DNA of 64,000 bases from Cupriavidus oxalaticus (lineage in GTDB: Bacteria > Pseudomonadota > Gammaproteobacteria > Burkholderiales > Burkholderiaceae): contig NZ_CP038637.1 of assembly GCF_004768545.1 (NCBI RefSeq), forward strand, positions 1 to 64,000, read 5' to 3'. This document shows positions 9,701-17,816 of this stretch, piece by piece. Each line of letters opens with the position of its first letter. The first letter of the stretch is position 1. A program made the position numbers and the translations under genes. Below the pieces are notes generated by a model, which saw only the letters and a program-made list of their open reading frames with translations, had not been told where the DNA came from and made no database searches.

Positions 9701-11991
9701 TGCAGCAGAACGACTCCCCTGATCCGGACAGTACGGATGCCAGCATGATGGGGATCGGCGGTGATGGAACGACCATCCAGCGTGTGACTTTCCGGGATGT
9801 GATGCGACGGGTGGCCGCAAAGCTCGAATACATCTACGTGCGCGACGACTATGGCGTTGGGCACTACGAGCACGTCCTCCAGCAGGCGGAGACTGACGAA
9901 GAACGGGAGGCTATCGAGGAAATGCTCGCATCGATGCGCGCACGCATTGATGACTTACCCGATTTGCCTGTTTCACCGTTGGATACGGTGCGGGAACGCA
10001 TTCAGGCGCTCGGCTACTCGGCTGGCGAGATCTCCGGGCGCAGCTTTGAGACCCGGGTAGACCCGAGTGATCGTAACAGGATGATTGTCACTGTCCGTCC
10101 GGACGAGCGACTGCGCACGATCCAAGAGTTCAACAACGGCACCAGGGACGCTGTTGCCATCACGCGAGCCGGGGCGACAGGACTCTCGCTTCATGCCAGC
10201 GAGAAATTCGCGGACCAACGACAACGCGAGATGATCGAGTTGCAGATCGCAAACAATGTCGCAGAGCGTGTCCAGTTTTTTGGGCGCGTGAACCGCCGCG
10301 GTCAGGTATGCGATCCGATCATCACGACACTAGTATCGCCGCTTCCTTCGGAGGCGCGGACACTCGCCATGCAGAACGCCAAGCTGCGCAAGCTGTCTGC
10401 CAACACGCAGTCGAACCGGAACAACCAGGCGGAGATGCGGGACGTACCGGACATCCTGAACAAGGTCGGCAATGAGATCTGCAAGCGATACCTGATGGAG
10501 AATCCGGATATTGCGGCACTGCTCGACATTGACCCTGAGGAGGAGACCCCGAGCGACGATGAAGCGTACTTCGCGAACAAGTTGACTGGGCGGATTGCGC
10601 TCTTGCCGGTGGCGAAGCAGCGACAGGCGTATGCAGATCTATCACGCGGCTACGCGGAAACGCTGCAGGAGATGGCGGCGAAAGGGATCAATCCATTCCA
10701 GACGTCCGTGTATGAGTGGGGCGCACGCATTGTCGAAAAAACCGTCTTCCGCCCAGGCACAGAGTCGGGCTCGGTGTTCGACCGTCCGACCTACTGCGCG
10801 CGCGTCGAGTGGGAAGAGGAGGTCATTCCGCTGAGTGCCGAGGTCATGCGTGCGGCTGTCGCGCGGAGCCGCCAGCATCTCGTGGAGAACGACGGTCGAT
10901 TCGAACTGAAGGAGAACCAGTATGCCGTCAGCGAGGCGCATCGCTGGGCACTAGCGCCCGAGAAGCTCATGGCCGACGTGAATGCTGCGTTCGACCATGT
11001 GCAGAAGCGAGCGTTGCGCTCGATGACGGAGTTTGAGTCGGTTCAGGCCGCGCTGCAGGCCAGCGAGTCCAATCCGATCAAGTTCTCGCAACTGCGGCGA
11101 GACTGGATGCGGGAGAACCTGCCGCGCGTGATGCCTGGCCGTCTGATCCGCTTCACTGGCGAGGAAGACGAGGCGCGTGAAGGCATGGTCATGCACTTCG
11201 ATCCCCCTGAAGAGAAGGAAGCCGCGCATCTGCTCGGCCAGTATGACGTGAAGGTGGTTGTGCCGGGTTCGGCCACGGCTATCACGCTGACGCTGAACCA
11301 GCTGTTTGGGGACCCAATGTATACGCCCCTCGCTCAACTCGCGCCTGGCCAGAACGATCCATTCCCTGCGTTTGACGAAGCAAAGCCGGGGCGCATTCTG
11401 TTCAGCCGGTATGTGCTCATGGGCAACATGTTCGCCGCAGCCCAGTTCGCAGCACAGAACCGCTTCGGCAACGCCGGCATCTTCGTGGACGATAAGGGCG
11501 AGCGCCATCGTGCCGTCATCATGTATGGCCGCGTTACGCGCGAGGACCTGGAGAGCCAACCCTTGGCGCTCTCGAAGAGCCAGGCTGCGGCAATCGTGGA
11601 GCGGGCCAGCGCGGAAGGTGTCAATGTCCTTCTTGTCGGTGATCCCGCATTGGAGCCGAAGAATGGGGTGCAACTCGTCTTTAATGGGAAAGATCCGGAG
11701 CGCTTCCAGCTGGTCGCACCCGGTACGAAGACGGCTGGGGGAAGCATCTACACCAATACGGCCCTCACCGCCCTGACTGGGGACTTCGGGGGGAATAGGG
11801 CCTGGATGGCTGTCGACGTCCCGCTCTACAAGCTGGAACCGGTGATCGAAGCGCTGACTGGACCCTGCGGGCAGGCCCTGTATGTCGCTGCCGGCAAGGC
11901 AAAGCGGCTCTTGCCGCAGCACGGCGCAGACGCCGCCTGGAGCGAAGAGCAAGCCGAAAGCGCGCCATCGAGGCCGAAAATGGTCGCCTGA
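6718..11991 (+). CDS. DarB-like DNA methylase / strawberry-notch helicase fusion
   Basis: 1757 aa. Residues 1-90 form an N-terminal module (RWLDLSAHNARL...) that recurs in the 2206-aa protein at 48362-54982. A SAM-dependent methylase domain follows, with motif I around 297 (VLEPTIGNASLVALF) and the N6-adenine-type motif VIANPPFGG around 362. After an acidic linker comes an SF2 helicase of the strawberry-notch type: Walker A GDQTGQGKGRVLAG near 655, the DEAH-equivalent MILDESHVA near 782, and motif VI RVQFFGRVNRRGQ near 1185. The last 500 residues are a less conserved C-terminal region ending SRPKMVA. Phage P1 DarB has the same methylase-helicase plan; it is injected with the phage DNA and protects it from type I restriction. 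A matching role for conjugated DNA is an inference. The start may be ATG 6718 or 6736. Confidence 0.85.
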   Translation: MSSSPTMRWLDLSAHNARLALYQADDRTTHLIVAGVASGSQQWQELEALGFVASASGKTLIREGADLNSRALRQIFPRAAIADMEVSRVWIKAKAQAASQKSARHDAEARKRSADSDVRLLGVNHAGHPVFEGKSGRFYRYQGSQVYEDRSYVAASATANERSARGAEWLRADDDTGLQFCADGFIQEMLGGRNMRQADLRLFAQAAFGAEKPLAASDTRLRQAQEAIEAAMQRELTRTADSATDEAFAHAVSLSDKQPVFTFRTSTSVENQQYSTPLPMSVAAQRILAPASGESVLEPTIGNASLVALFPADVAVTGVEIDPKRAEQTRFSSEVNGKPITVIEGDFIGIGQRGGKDYDRVIANPPFGGLQQSVVVEDLRCTRIDHLIAIKALQRRKADGRGVFIIAADRESLVHPGKIAGGSKAFFAWLSDHYELEDVVELNGALYRKQGSEYPVRMVTVGRRRTDAEASEALRTKDYRLGDTLPVLHTWDSLWSHAKALSDRLSQKAADASQLAGAEPVASEATDAHPVESEDVEAEALPVQAIDLTGDDGTKPDAAEETAHSPKEENEYQAPYVPASQISEPTAMTPRNLLEPVRKALARLTDEIGESVDSYVARKLDFTPEDLEIAFTAEQVDAIALAIKRSEEGRGFILGDQTGQGKGRVLAGIARYAVLNGKAVTFCTEKANLFSDFWRDLKDIGTEDLFRPMILNADEPIRNMDTNKVEIKATKAGELQRIMDAKLSVRDAGYNIMFATYSQFNREAIKSKKADWISDGVKGSVMILDESHVAAGDSNISDNIARAAEYCDAAIYSSATYAKGAKNMRAYRKVFPESVQVESLADTLAVGGEPLQEVLSAMLAEEGVFIRREHDLSKLEFRTVVASKNAADYESWADSLSAALREMAYFSGDVTRITKRMNKAIKKELEKLPEAARKGNRMGVSYQSFGSRLYNILRQFSLAIKVDDAAEAAANALREGRKPVLVVEQTFEALLKEALQQNDSPDPDSTDASMMGIGGDGTTIQRVTFRDVMRRVAAKLEYIYVRDDYGVGHYEHVLQQAETDEEREAIEEMLASMRARIDDLPDLPVSPLDTVRERIQALGYSAGEISGRSFETRVDPSDRNRMIVTVRPDERLRTIQEFNNGTRDAVAITRAGATGLSLHASEKFADQRQREMIELQIANNVAERVQFFGRVNRRGQVCDPIITTLVSPLPSEARTLAMQNAKLRKLSANTQSNRNNQAEMRDVPDILNKVGNEICKRYLMENPDIAALLDIDPEEETPSDDEAYFANKLTGRIALLPVAKQRQAYADLSRGYAETLQEMAAKGINPFQTSVYEWGARIVEKTVFRPGTESGSVFDRPTYCARVEWEEEVIPLSAEVMRAAVARSRQHLVENDGRFELKENQYAVSEAHRWALAPEKLMADVNAAFDHVQKRALRSMTEFESVQAALQASESNPIKFSQLRRDWMRENLPRVMPGRLIRFTGEEDEAREGMVMHFDPPEEKEAAHLLGQYDVKVVVPGSATAITLTLNQLFGDPMYTPLAQLAPGQNDPFPAFDEAKPGRILFSRYVLMGNMFAAAQFAAQNRFGNAGIFVDDKGERHRAVIMYGRVTREDLESQPLALSKSQAAAIVERASAEGVNVLLVGDPALEPKNGVQLVFNGKDPERFQLVAPGTKTAGGSIYTNTALTALTGDFGGNRAWMAVDVPLYKLEPVIEALTGPCGQALYVAAGKAKRLLPQHGADAAWSEEQAESAPSRPKMVA

Positions 11992-11996
11992 TGTTG

Positions 11997-12016
11997 CGTA
12001 CTATGATATCGGTACG
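11997..12016. promoter_or_regulatory. Backbone operator site 2
   Basis: CGTACT-N8-GGTACG matches the 20-bp consensus at 10 of 12 arm positions. It overlaps the end of the spacer after the methylase-helicase stop, 35 bp before the 12051 start, and gives this gene set its own promoter region. Confidence 0.6.
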
Positions 12017-12050
12017 GAACAATAGCGCTAACCAACATTAAGAGACCACG

Positions 12051-12572
12051 ATGAATAGGAAAACCGAACTGATCCACGAGATCGCCGGATGGTCGGATGC
12101 TGACTGGGAGGAGGTCGTTGCGCACAGCCCAGTGCTCGAACAGCGGCTGCGTCGCGCGCTGAGCGGGCAGGGGACCGGCAGTGGTCAAGCCACATACTCT
12201 GACCTGGTGGGCGCCCTCCGCGACATGGAGGTTGCCAATGACAAAGGCCACGACCTGCCGTGGGGAACCGTCCGGCAAGCTCTACGCAGCGTTGACGCCA
12301 AAGCAGCGAACCCGCTTGATCAGCTGGAGGGCGGGCAGCTCGAAGCACTGTCTCGGTTCCGAGCTGAAGCCGGCACGAGATGGAAGTCCAAGCTCCTTGC
12401 CGGATGGGTACGCGCCGCACATCCCGGCCATCTGCAGGCGATCCGAAACCAGCTTGGGCCTGAGTGGTTGGTCACCGTGAAGGACGCCCATTTCCTCCAG
12501 GTGCAAAGGCGAGTCGACAGCAGGCCGAACCACGCGAACGATACGGCGCAAGCGCCCCGTCCGCGTATGTAA
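12051..12572 (+). CDS. Hypothetical protein with RPRM tail
   Basis: This 173-aa soluble protein starts behind AAGAGA. It is helical, and the segment WEEVVAHSPVLEQRLRRAL may be amphipathic. The C-terminal half (LLAGWVRAAHPGHLQAIRNQ, WLVTVKDAHFL) is compact and probably folded. It ends in a disordered stretch and the tag-like APRPRM. It is the first gene behind operator site 2 and is followed after 9 bp by the next start, so it belongs to the run through 16538. No family was recognised. Confidence 0.7.
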   Translation: MNRKTELIHEIAGWSDADWEEVVAHSPVLEQRLRRALSGQGTGSGQATYSDLVGALRDMEVANDKGHDLPWGTVRQALRSVDAKAANPLDQLEGGQLEALSRFRAEAGTRWKSKLLAGWVRAAHPGHLQAIRNQLGPEWLVTVKDAHFLQVQRRVDSRPNHANDTAQAPRPRM

Positions 12573-12581
12573 AGGATGCCC

Positions 12582-12881
12582 ATGAAGATCACTGAGACCT
12601 ACAAGAGTATCGCGGCCCTAATCGGGATTCCGCTCGCAGAAATGGGTACGCACGCGCAGGCGTGGCTGCAGCCTGGCGTATTCGCTCAGATGCGCCTCAA
12701 GAGTGGCGAGCCCGAAATGAGTTGGTCGATGTATGAGGACGACGCCGAAGCGGCCACATTCCACGGCGTGGCGCGCGTGGATGCTGAAGCCGAAGAGGTG
12801 GTGTTCCGCGACGAAGACGTGCACACCAACTTTCTGCAATTCTGCGAGGCAGTCCGGCTGCTCGCCGCGAAGCAGGGATGA
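12582..12881 (+). CDS. Small acidic hypothetical protein
   Basis: The product is 99 aa from ATG 12582, preferred because AAAGG lies seven bases upstream; ATG 12576 is too close to it. The sequence is acidic (EDDAEAATFHG, DAEAEEVVFRDEDV) and shows no membrane segment or known motif. The stop overlaps the topoisomerase start (ATGA at 12878-12881), which suggests translational coupling and perhaps a partner or regulator of the topoisomerase fragment. That role is only an inference from the overlap. Confidence 0.65.
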   Translation: MKITETYKSIAALIGIPLAEMGTHAQAWLQPGVFAQMRLKSGEPEMSWSMYEDDAEAATFHGVARVDAEAEEVVFRDEDVHTNFLQFCEAVRLLAAKQG

Positions 12882-14314
12882 CTGCCATGCGCGTCTATCT
12901 GACCGAGAAGCCCGATGTCGCCAAGCATGTTGCGGAGTTCTTTGGCTACGAGCGGCGCGAATCCGGAGCATACTGGCTCAAGAACGGTGATGCCGTGACG
13001 TGGATGATCGGCGACATGTTCGATCAGGGTAAGCCGGAGGACTATATGAGCGAGTCTCAGAAGGCGCTCCGCGGCTTTGCACAACTGCCTATTCTGCCGG
13101 AGGCCTTCAAGGACTTTCCTGACGCGCAGAAGCGCGATCAGTTGCGACACGTCACCACCCTGCTGAAGCGAGCCGACGTCGTCGTCAACGCGGGCGATAT
13201 CGACCGGCAGGGGCAGTACATCGCCGACAAGACGATTCGCTACGCCGGCGTTGACCCCAGTGGGGCTGGCAAGCCTGTTGAGCGAGTTCTGATCAAAGCG
13301 CTCAATCACGCGTCACTGGCCGGGGCATTCGCGCACAACGCCGTTCGGAACAATGGCGAGAGTCAGTTCGTCCTGCAGCGCCAGGCGGGCGATTCGCGCG
13401 CCAAGGCCGATTGGCTGGTCGGCATGAACGGCTCGCGGGCCGTCCGCGCAGCTGTCAATGCCAGCCTGAAGAAGTCGCTTTCGGTGGGGCGTGTTCAGAC
13501 GCCGACCCTCGCACTAGTCGTGCGGCGGGAGATGGAGATCCGAAACTTCAAGCCTGTGGCGTACTACGTGCCTGAAATTGCGCTTCCTGACGGTCGGGTC
13601 CTCATCTGGTCAAGCCGCAAGGAAGGGGGCGACATGCGCGGCATTGACGGGGAGGGGCGCATCATCGATAGGGCAGTGGCGGAAGCCATCGTCAGCGCGA
13701 TCCAGGCAGGACTGGACGGCGTCGTCAGCCGTTACGACTCCATTGAGAAGGAGCAAGCTCCGCCATTGCCCTTCAACCTGGCGAAGCTACAGTCGGAAAT
13801 GTCCGCGAAGCATGGCATGTCGGCCAAGGAAACATCCACCGCCACGCAGTCCCTCTACCAGAATCACAAGATGGTGTCGTACGTGGGCACCGACTGCCAG
13901 TACCTGCCGGAGTCCATGCACGCCGAAGCCCCCGGTGTCCTGAAGGGCATTTCCCAGATCTACACGAAGCTGGCCAGCGGCAGCAGCCCCAGCATCAAGT
14001 ACGCCTGTTGGAATGACGCCAAGGTGTCTGCGCACCACGCAATTATCCCGACAGGTGAGATTGCCTCCGGTCTATCCAAGCAAGAGCAACAGGTGTTCGA
14101 CGCGGTCGCCCGTCGCTACATGGCTCAGTTCTACCCAAAGCATAAGTTCATCGACAACAAGCTGGAAGCCGAGTACGGCTCGGACGTTTTCGCCTCATCC
14201 TGGAAGCAGACAACCGTGCAAGGTTGGAAAGCAGTTGACGAACCGCATGACGAGGATGCCAAGGCCGATGACGCGCCAGCGGATCGTGCCACCTCTCGCA
14301 TGCGCCATTCCTAA
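12878..14314 (+). CDS. topB: Topoisomerase III, N-terminal (Toprim and active-site) half
   Basis: 478 aa, or 475 from ATG 12887. It contains the Toprim motifs: the Glu in LTEKPDVAKHVAEF, and GDIDRQGQ in place of the usual DxDREGE. The topo IA signature LSVGRVQTPTLALVVRRE and the active-site region KMVSYVGTDCQYLPE are also present. The Pro-Arg that normally follows the catalytic Tyr is replaced by Val-Gly. The protein stops just after the GWKAV segment, where ordinary topoisomerase III (about 650 aa or more) continues. The missing part, starting near the conserved YNDGTLISAMTNI block, is encoded at 55655-56293 on the other strand. A basic tail, SRMRHS, has been added. Type IA enzymes relax and decatenate DNA through single-strand passage and need ssDNA; whether this half is active alone is unknown. 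Confidence 0.85.
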   Translation: MTAMRVYLTEKPDVAKHVAEFFGYERRESGAYWLKNGDAVTWMIGDMFDQGKPEDYMSESQKALRGFAQLPILPEAFKDFPDAQKRDQLRHVTTLLKRADVVVNAGDIDRQGQYIADKTIRYAGVDPSGAGKPVERVLIKALNHASLAGAFAHNAVRNNGESQFVLQRQAGDSRAKADWLVGMNGSRAVRAAVNASLKKSLSVGRVQTPTLALVVRREMEIRNFKPVAYYVPEIALPDGRVLIWSSRKEGGDMRGIDGEGRIIDRAVAEAIVSAIQAGLDGVVSRYDSIEKEQAPPLPFNLAKLQSEMSAKHGMSAKETSTATQSLYQNHKMVSYVGTDCQYLPESMHAEAPGVLKGISQIYTKLASGSSPSIKYACWNDAKVSAHHAIIPTGEIASGLSKQEQQVFDAVARRYMAQFYPKHKFIDNKLEAEYGSDVFASSWKQTTVQGWKAVDEPHDEDAKADDAPADRATSRMRHS

Positions 14315-14325
14315 TAAGGTGAGCA

Positions 14326-14826
14326 ATGAACTTCGACCACTTGAAGAGGCAATTTCCGGATTATGACGTTTCCACGCTTCCGGAGATTCCAGCGGGCTTT
14401 GGTGACACGTCGTGGCGAAACGACGCCTGTCCGTCATTCACGGATGAGGCGCGCGGCTTGCAGATTTTCATCGACTATGCCGAAGCCGCTGACCGCGAGC
14501 CAAATGCGGTTCGCTACTCGCTCCGAGAACTGGACGGGCAGTTAGAGAACATCATCGACACAAACGATTGGGCCGAAATGCTCGAGTGCATTAGCAAGTA
14601 CGACAAGCTTGAGCTTCCGCTCAGTACGAAGACACGGGATCAAGAAGTCGCTGATTTTCTCTCCCAGTACCGGGCCATCAATACCGGCCGGATGCCACCT
14701 TCTGACCAACTCGCGGACATGCGATCGGCCTTCGACGCAGATGCTCAGCCGATGAACGTCGTCACTGGGGACCGGTACGACCTCGAACGCGACCAGGTTA
14801 TCCATCGCCCACGTATGAAACCATAG
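14326..14826 (+). CDS. Hypothetical protein with RPRM-type tail
   Basis: 166 aa, starting behind AAGGTGAG twelve bases after the topoisomerase stop. It is acidic and helical with no membrane segment or signal peptide. The end reads HRPRMKP, a variant of the shared tail with two extra residues. No family was recognised. Its close spacing and shared tail suggest it works with its operon neighbours. Confidence 0.65.
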   Translation: MNFDHLKRQFPDYDVSTLPEIPAGFGDTSWRNDACPSFTDEARGLQIFIDYAEAADREPNAVRYSLRELDGQLENIIDTNDWAEMLECISKYDKLELPLSTKTRDQEVADFLSQYRAINTGRMPPSDQLADMRSAFDADAQPMNVVTGDRYDLERDQVIHRPRMKP

Positions 14827-14868
14827 TTCGCTTCTAGATCGGAAGTGCATCATAACTCCGGAGTAAGC

Positions 14869-15564
14869 ATGTTCAAAACCACGAAAGACAAGTTGTTCGA
14901 AGCAGCAGTTGGGGGGGACCGAGCCGAGATCCTGCGCCTGATGGAGAAAGGCGGCTTCGATGCCAACGTAAAAAGTTCGCTGTGGCGCGGTACCCCCATC
15001 CTGGCCTATGCCATCCTGAATCAGGACCATGTTCTGGCGCAGCATCTCATCGATAAGGGGGCCAACGTTCGGGCGGTGGTAGATGGTATGCCCTTGATCC
15101 ATATGGCAAAGGATGCGAAGAGCGTCCATATGCTGATCGAGGGCGGCGCTACGGTGATGGCTCGCATGGAGAAGGAGTACCCCGGCCTGTCCAAGGGAGC
15201 AACAGCGCTGCACAAAGCTGCTCTGAACGACAACCACGAGGTTCTCAAGGCGCTGATCGATTTCGGGGCAGAGATTGATGCTCGCGACGCGTATGGGCAC
15301 ACACCGCTGCATTTCGCAGCGAGCCGGAGCATCCTGAACTCGAAAGCCCTGGTAGTGGCCGGCGCCGATCCGGATGCAGAGAGCAAGAGCGGGGTGACGC
15401 CTTCCGCTCTGATCATGCGAACTTTCGGCTTCGCCAAGTCTGCGGATGCTTGGCTGCGCGAGCGGGCCGCGGCGCTCACTTCATCGGCGCTAGCGCGCTT
15501 TCGGGCCGGTGCGGATGGTGTCGAGCATGCCGCCCATTCCAAGCCATCGGCACCCCGTATGTGA
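14869..15564 (+). CDS. Ankyrin-repeat protein with PRM tail
   Basis: 231 aa from ATG 14869, chosen because GGAG lies five bases upstream. It has four to five ankyrin repeats: an opening repeat LFEAAVGGDRAEILRLMEKG, then LAYAILNQDHVLAQHLIDKG, TALHKAALNDNHEVLKALID and TPLHFAAS. Ankyrin repeats are protein-binding scaffolds and are common in type IV secretion effectors of intracellular bacteria. The protein ends in an Ala/Arg-rich helix and the tail SKPSAPRM. The partner is unknown. The next gene starts 15 bp later in the same operon. Confidence 0.8.
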   Translation: MFKTTKDKLFEAAVGGDRAEILRLMEKGGFDANVKSSLWRGTPILAYAILNQDHVLAQHLIDKGANVRAVVDGMPLIHMAKDAKSVHMLIEGGATVMARMEKEYPGLSKGATALHKAALNDNHEVLKALIDFGAEIDARDAYGHTPLHFAASRSILNSKALVVAGADPDAESKSGVTPSALIMRTFGFAKSADAWLRERAAALTSSALARFRAGADGVEHAAHSKPSAPRM

Positions 15565-15578
15565 ACCAGGTGAAACGG

Positions 15579-16538
15579 ATGAGAACTAGTTCTATTACCG
15601 AGGATATCGCCAGCGCCGACGCGCGCCTCAAGGACGCGGGCTTGCCCACATACTCCCAGCTGGCAGGGGCACTGCGGGCTCTGATGAACTACACGGGGGG
15701 CTGGGATAAAGATCTCGCTCATCCCTGCGGCAAGGCGGCGCGGGTGCTTTCCCGCCTGGATGACAGCGGAAGTATTCCCGAGCAGGGATCGGTTGAGTAT
15801 ACGTCGGCGATGGGAGAGGCAGCGCAACGCTACATTGAAGAGTGCTGCCGGCTGTCGGACGGGCGCTACGCCATCATGCCGCCATCAATGCCCGGGTCGT
15901 TTCGATGGGAAGCCCTGTTTGAACGAATGATGGACGCTTCCCCGGGGAGCGCGGTCGTCGTCAGCCAGGCTCTGGACAGCACGCCGGTCATTGACCTGAA
16001 ACATGTGTCGTATGACCGCATTCTGGACACATACAGCAAGGCCTATCCTGACCTGCCACCCGAAGTCATGGCCAATGACATCGTCGGCCACGCCTGCGAG
16101 TTGGTTGAGCGCAGCGCCGCGCAGGAGGATCGTCATGCCGGCGAGCAGCTGGAGTGTCAGTTGGCCGACGTCCATCCGCTACCCAAGGAGAAGGCCCTCG
16201 AAAAATGGGACGGCTTCAAGGACAGGGCCATTGAAGGAGGCTTTGGCAGTCAGCAAGAAAGGGTGGCGGGCCTGATTAAGGCCGGCGCGACCAGGGCCAA
16301 GCTAATCCAGTTCTGGCGAGAGACCAAGCATCTGAACTGGGCGAATAGCTACGGGCAATCGCCTTGGGAGACAGCCTCGTCTGTGGGCGCGGCCCTGGAT
16401 GCCGCCCTTCTGGGGGGTGCCCTCAGCGCTTACCGCCGAGGACTGTTGTATGTCTTCGACCGCACCCAGGCGGCAGCAAGCACCGGACTGGAGCAAGATG
16501 TAACGCAGAAAAATGACCAAAGGAGGCCTAAAATGTAA
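15579..16538 (+). CDS. Hypothetical protein with RRPKM tail
   Basis: 319 aa from ATG 15579, with AGG about eight bases upstream; the open frame extends further upstream but overlaps the ankyrin gene. The opening (DIASADARLKDAGLPTYSQL) and the rest are soluble and helical. It ends DQRRPKM, again a basic residue-x-basic-Met tail. No known motif was seen. It is the last gene of the run that starts at 12051; a hairpin follows. Confidence 0.7.
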   Translation: MRTSSITEDIASADARLKDAGLPTYSQLAGALRALMNYTGGWDKDLAHPCGKAARVLSRLDDSGSIPEQGSVEYTSAMGEAAQRYIEECCRLSDGRYAIMPPSMPGSFRWEALFERMMDASPGSAVVVSQALDSTPVIDLKHVSYDRILDTYSKAYPDLPPEVMANDIVGHACELVERSAAQEDRHAGEQLECQLADVHPLPKEKALEKWDGFKDRAIEGGFGSQQERVAGLIKAGATRAKLIQFWRETKHLNWANSYGQSPWETASSVGAALDAALLGGALSAYRRGLLYVFDRTQAAASTGLEQDVTQKNDQRRPKM

Positions 16539-16546
16539 AGCAGGAG

Positions 16547-16578
16547 GCACGCTCTGCTTAAGTTCTGCGAGCGTGCTT
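16547..16578 (+). terminator. Hairpin at the operon end
   Basis: GCACGCTC (16547-16554) and GAGCGTGC (16569-16576) form a perfect 8-bp stem with a 14-nt loop, followed by only TTAG. It lies between the backbone operon and the toxin cassette. The lack of a T run makes efficient intrinsic termination uncertain. Confidence 0.4.
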
Positions 16579-16591
16579 AGCCGGACGGGCC

Positions 16592-16597
16592 TATAAT
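16592..16597 (+). promoter_or_regulatory. Promoter -10 element of the zeta-toxin cassette
   Basis: A perfect TATAAT lies 30 bp upstream of the 16627 start. No good -35 was seen at 17 bp spacing. It fits a separate promoter for the two-gene cassette. Confidence 0.45.
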
Positions 16598-16626
16598 GAA
16601 ACCCATAGGCGACATGGAGGTGCAAA

Positions 16627-16839
16627 ATGGCTTCAAAGCTGGCCCAATTCGTTATGAGCAAGCAGTTCGATGACCTGTTTGCGCGTGGCGTGAAGAAAGC
16701 CGCGGAAGAGGCGCGAGCTGCCGGTCTACCACCGGCTGGCGACCAACGCGTCTTTAAGGCCAAGGCCCGTCGTGCGACTGTGGTGTATGAGGCCCCGCGC
16801 CCGACCACACCCAAACGCAAGACGCCGCGAGTTGCATGA
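16627..16839 (+). CDS. Probable antitoxin partner of the zeta-type toxin
   Basis: 70 aa, starting behind GGAGG. The first 30 residues form an amphipathic helix (LAQFVMSKQFDDLFARGVKK). The C-terminal half is very basic (KAKARRATVVYEAPRP, PKRKTP). The stop overlaps the toxin start (ATGA), the usual arrangement for a toxin-antitoxin pair. It does not resemble the epsilon antitoxin; the role is inferred from position only. Confidence 0.6.
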   Translation: MASKLAQFVMSKQFDDLFARGVKKAAEEARAAGLPPAGDQRVFKAKARRATVVYEAPRPTTPKRKTPRVA

Positions 16840-17807
16840 CAACAATCAACAAGACGCAGCAACAAGATCCCCCTTTTGAAACCACGGTCCTGTGTTTTGC
16901 AGGACCGAACGGTTCTGGCAAGACAACTGCCAATCGCGAAGTCCTGGAGGCATCAGGGCTTCCGCCCGAAGCCTACATCAACGCTGACGATATCGCGAAG
17001 ACGCTCGAGAGCGAAATTGCGGACTATGACGAGCGGAATCGGAAGGCCGCGGCAATCGCCGAAGAGCGCCGACTTGCCGCCCTGGAAGCCGGGGACTCGT
17101 TTGCATTCGAGACTGTCATGTCCACGCCGGAAAAGGTGGCTTTGCTCACCCAGGCAAAGGCCAAAGGATACGAAGTTCTCCTCGTATTTGTGGCCACCAA
17201 TAATCCCGAGATCAATGTCGCGCGTGTAGCAAATCGCGTCAGCCTCGGAGGCCATGCCGTGAAACCTGACACCATCCGAGACCGCTACTGGCGGACTTTG
17301 GAGCTACTGGCGTGTGCGGTCGAGCAAGCTGATATGGCTTTGGTGTACGACAACTCCTTGGATGACGTAAAACCGGTAGTCGTCGCAAGGAAGGCGGACG
17401 AGCGATTGGAGATCGAGGACGCGGAAGACCGTGACGCAGACTGGATCCTCGATGCATTGGAGAGGCCTTGGCAAGCTCGCCTCAATTCCCGTTCCATTCT
17501 GACGGACCTTGCCGTTGAACATGGAGCGGATCCCGAGGACGTTCAGCATTTGCTTCGCCCTGCTGTTGCCGAAAACGGAGCCGATTACATTGGCCTGGTG
17601 CTCGGAAAGACTGACTGCCATGTACTGCAGGTCAACGGGAAAGGCGAATACTTGCTGCACGACCGCCAGTTGCTGGCAACGGACGTCATCAAGGAAGGCG
17701 CGTGGCAATGCCTGCAGTATCGGTATCTAAAGGGCAAGATCGACCGCTCTGAGCTGCTCGCTACTACCGTCCCCGAAGAGAAAGTCAGTTCGCGCCCTAA
17801 GCCGTAG
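16836..17807 (+). CDS. Zeta-toxin family kinase with C-terminal KfrB-like domain
   Basis: 323 aa. The N-terminal 190 residues are a zeta-toxin P-loop kinase with Walker A GPNGSGKTT, the Asp region YINADDIAKTLES, and the family block SFAFETVMSTPEKVALLTQA. Later come RVANRVSLGGHAVKPDTIRD with its conserved Arg residues and LVYDN. Zeta toxins phosphorylate UDP-N-acetylglucosamine and block wall synthesis. The final 80 residues resemble the KfrB domain of plasmid proteins: GLVLGKTDCHVLQVNGKGEY, then a LLHDRQL block and a YRYLKGK end. A similar domain closes the cytosine methyltransferase at 26547-28352. The protein ends SSRPKP. Killing of plasmid-free cells is the expected role; the fused domain may tie the toxin to the plasmid. 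Confidence 0.8.
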   Translation: MTTINKTQQQDPPFETTVLCFAGPNGSGKTTANREVLEASGLPPEAYINADDIAKTLESEIADYDERNRKAAAIAEERRLAALEAGDSFAFETVMSTPEKVALLTQAKAKGYEVLLVFVATNNPEINVARVANRVSLGGHAVKPDTIRDRYWRTLELLACAVEQADMALVYDNSLDDVKPVVVARKADERLEIEDAEDRDADWILDALERPWQARLNSRSILTDLAVEHGADPEDVQHLLRPAVAENGADYIGLVLGKTDCHVLQVNGKGEYLLHDRQLLATDVIKEGAWQCLQYRYLKGKIDRSELLATTVPEEKVSSRPKP

Positions 17808-17816
17808 CGGTACACC

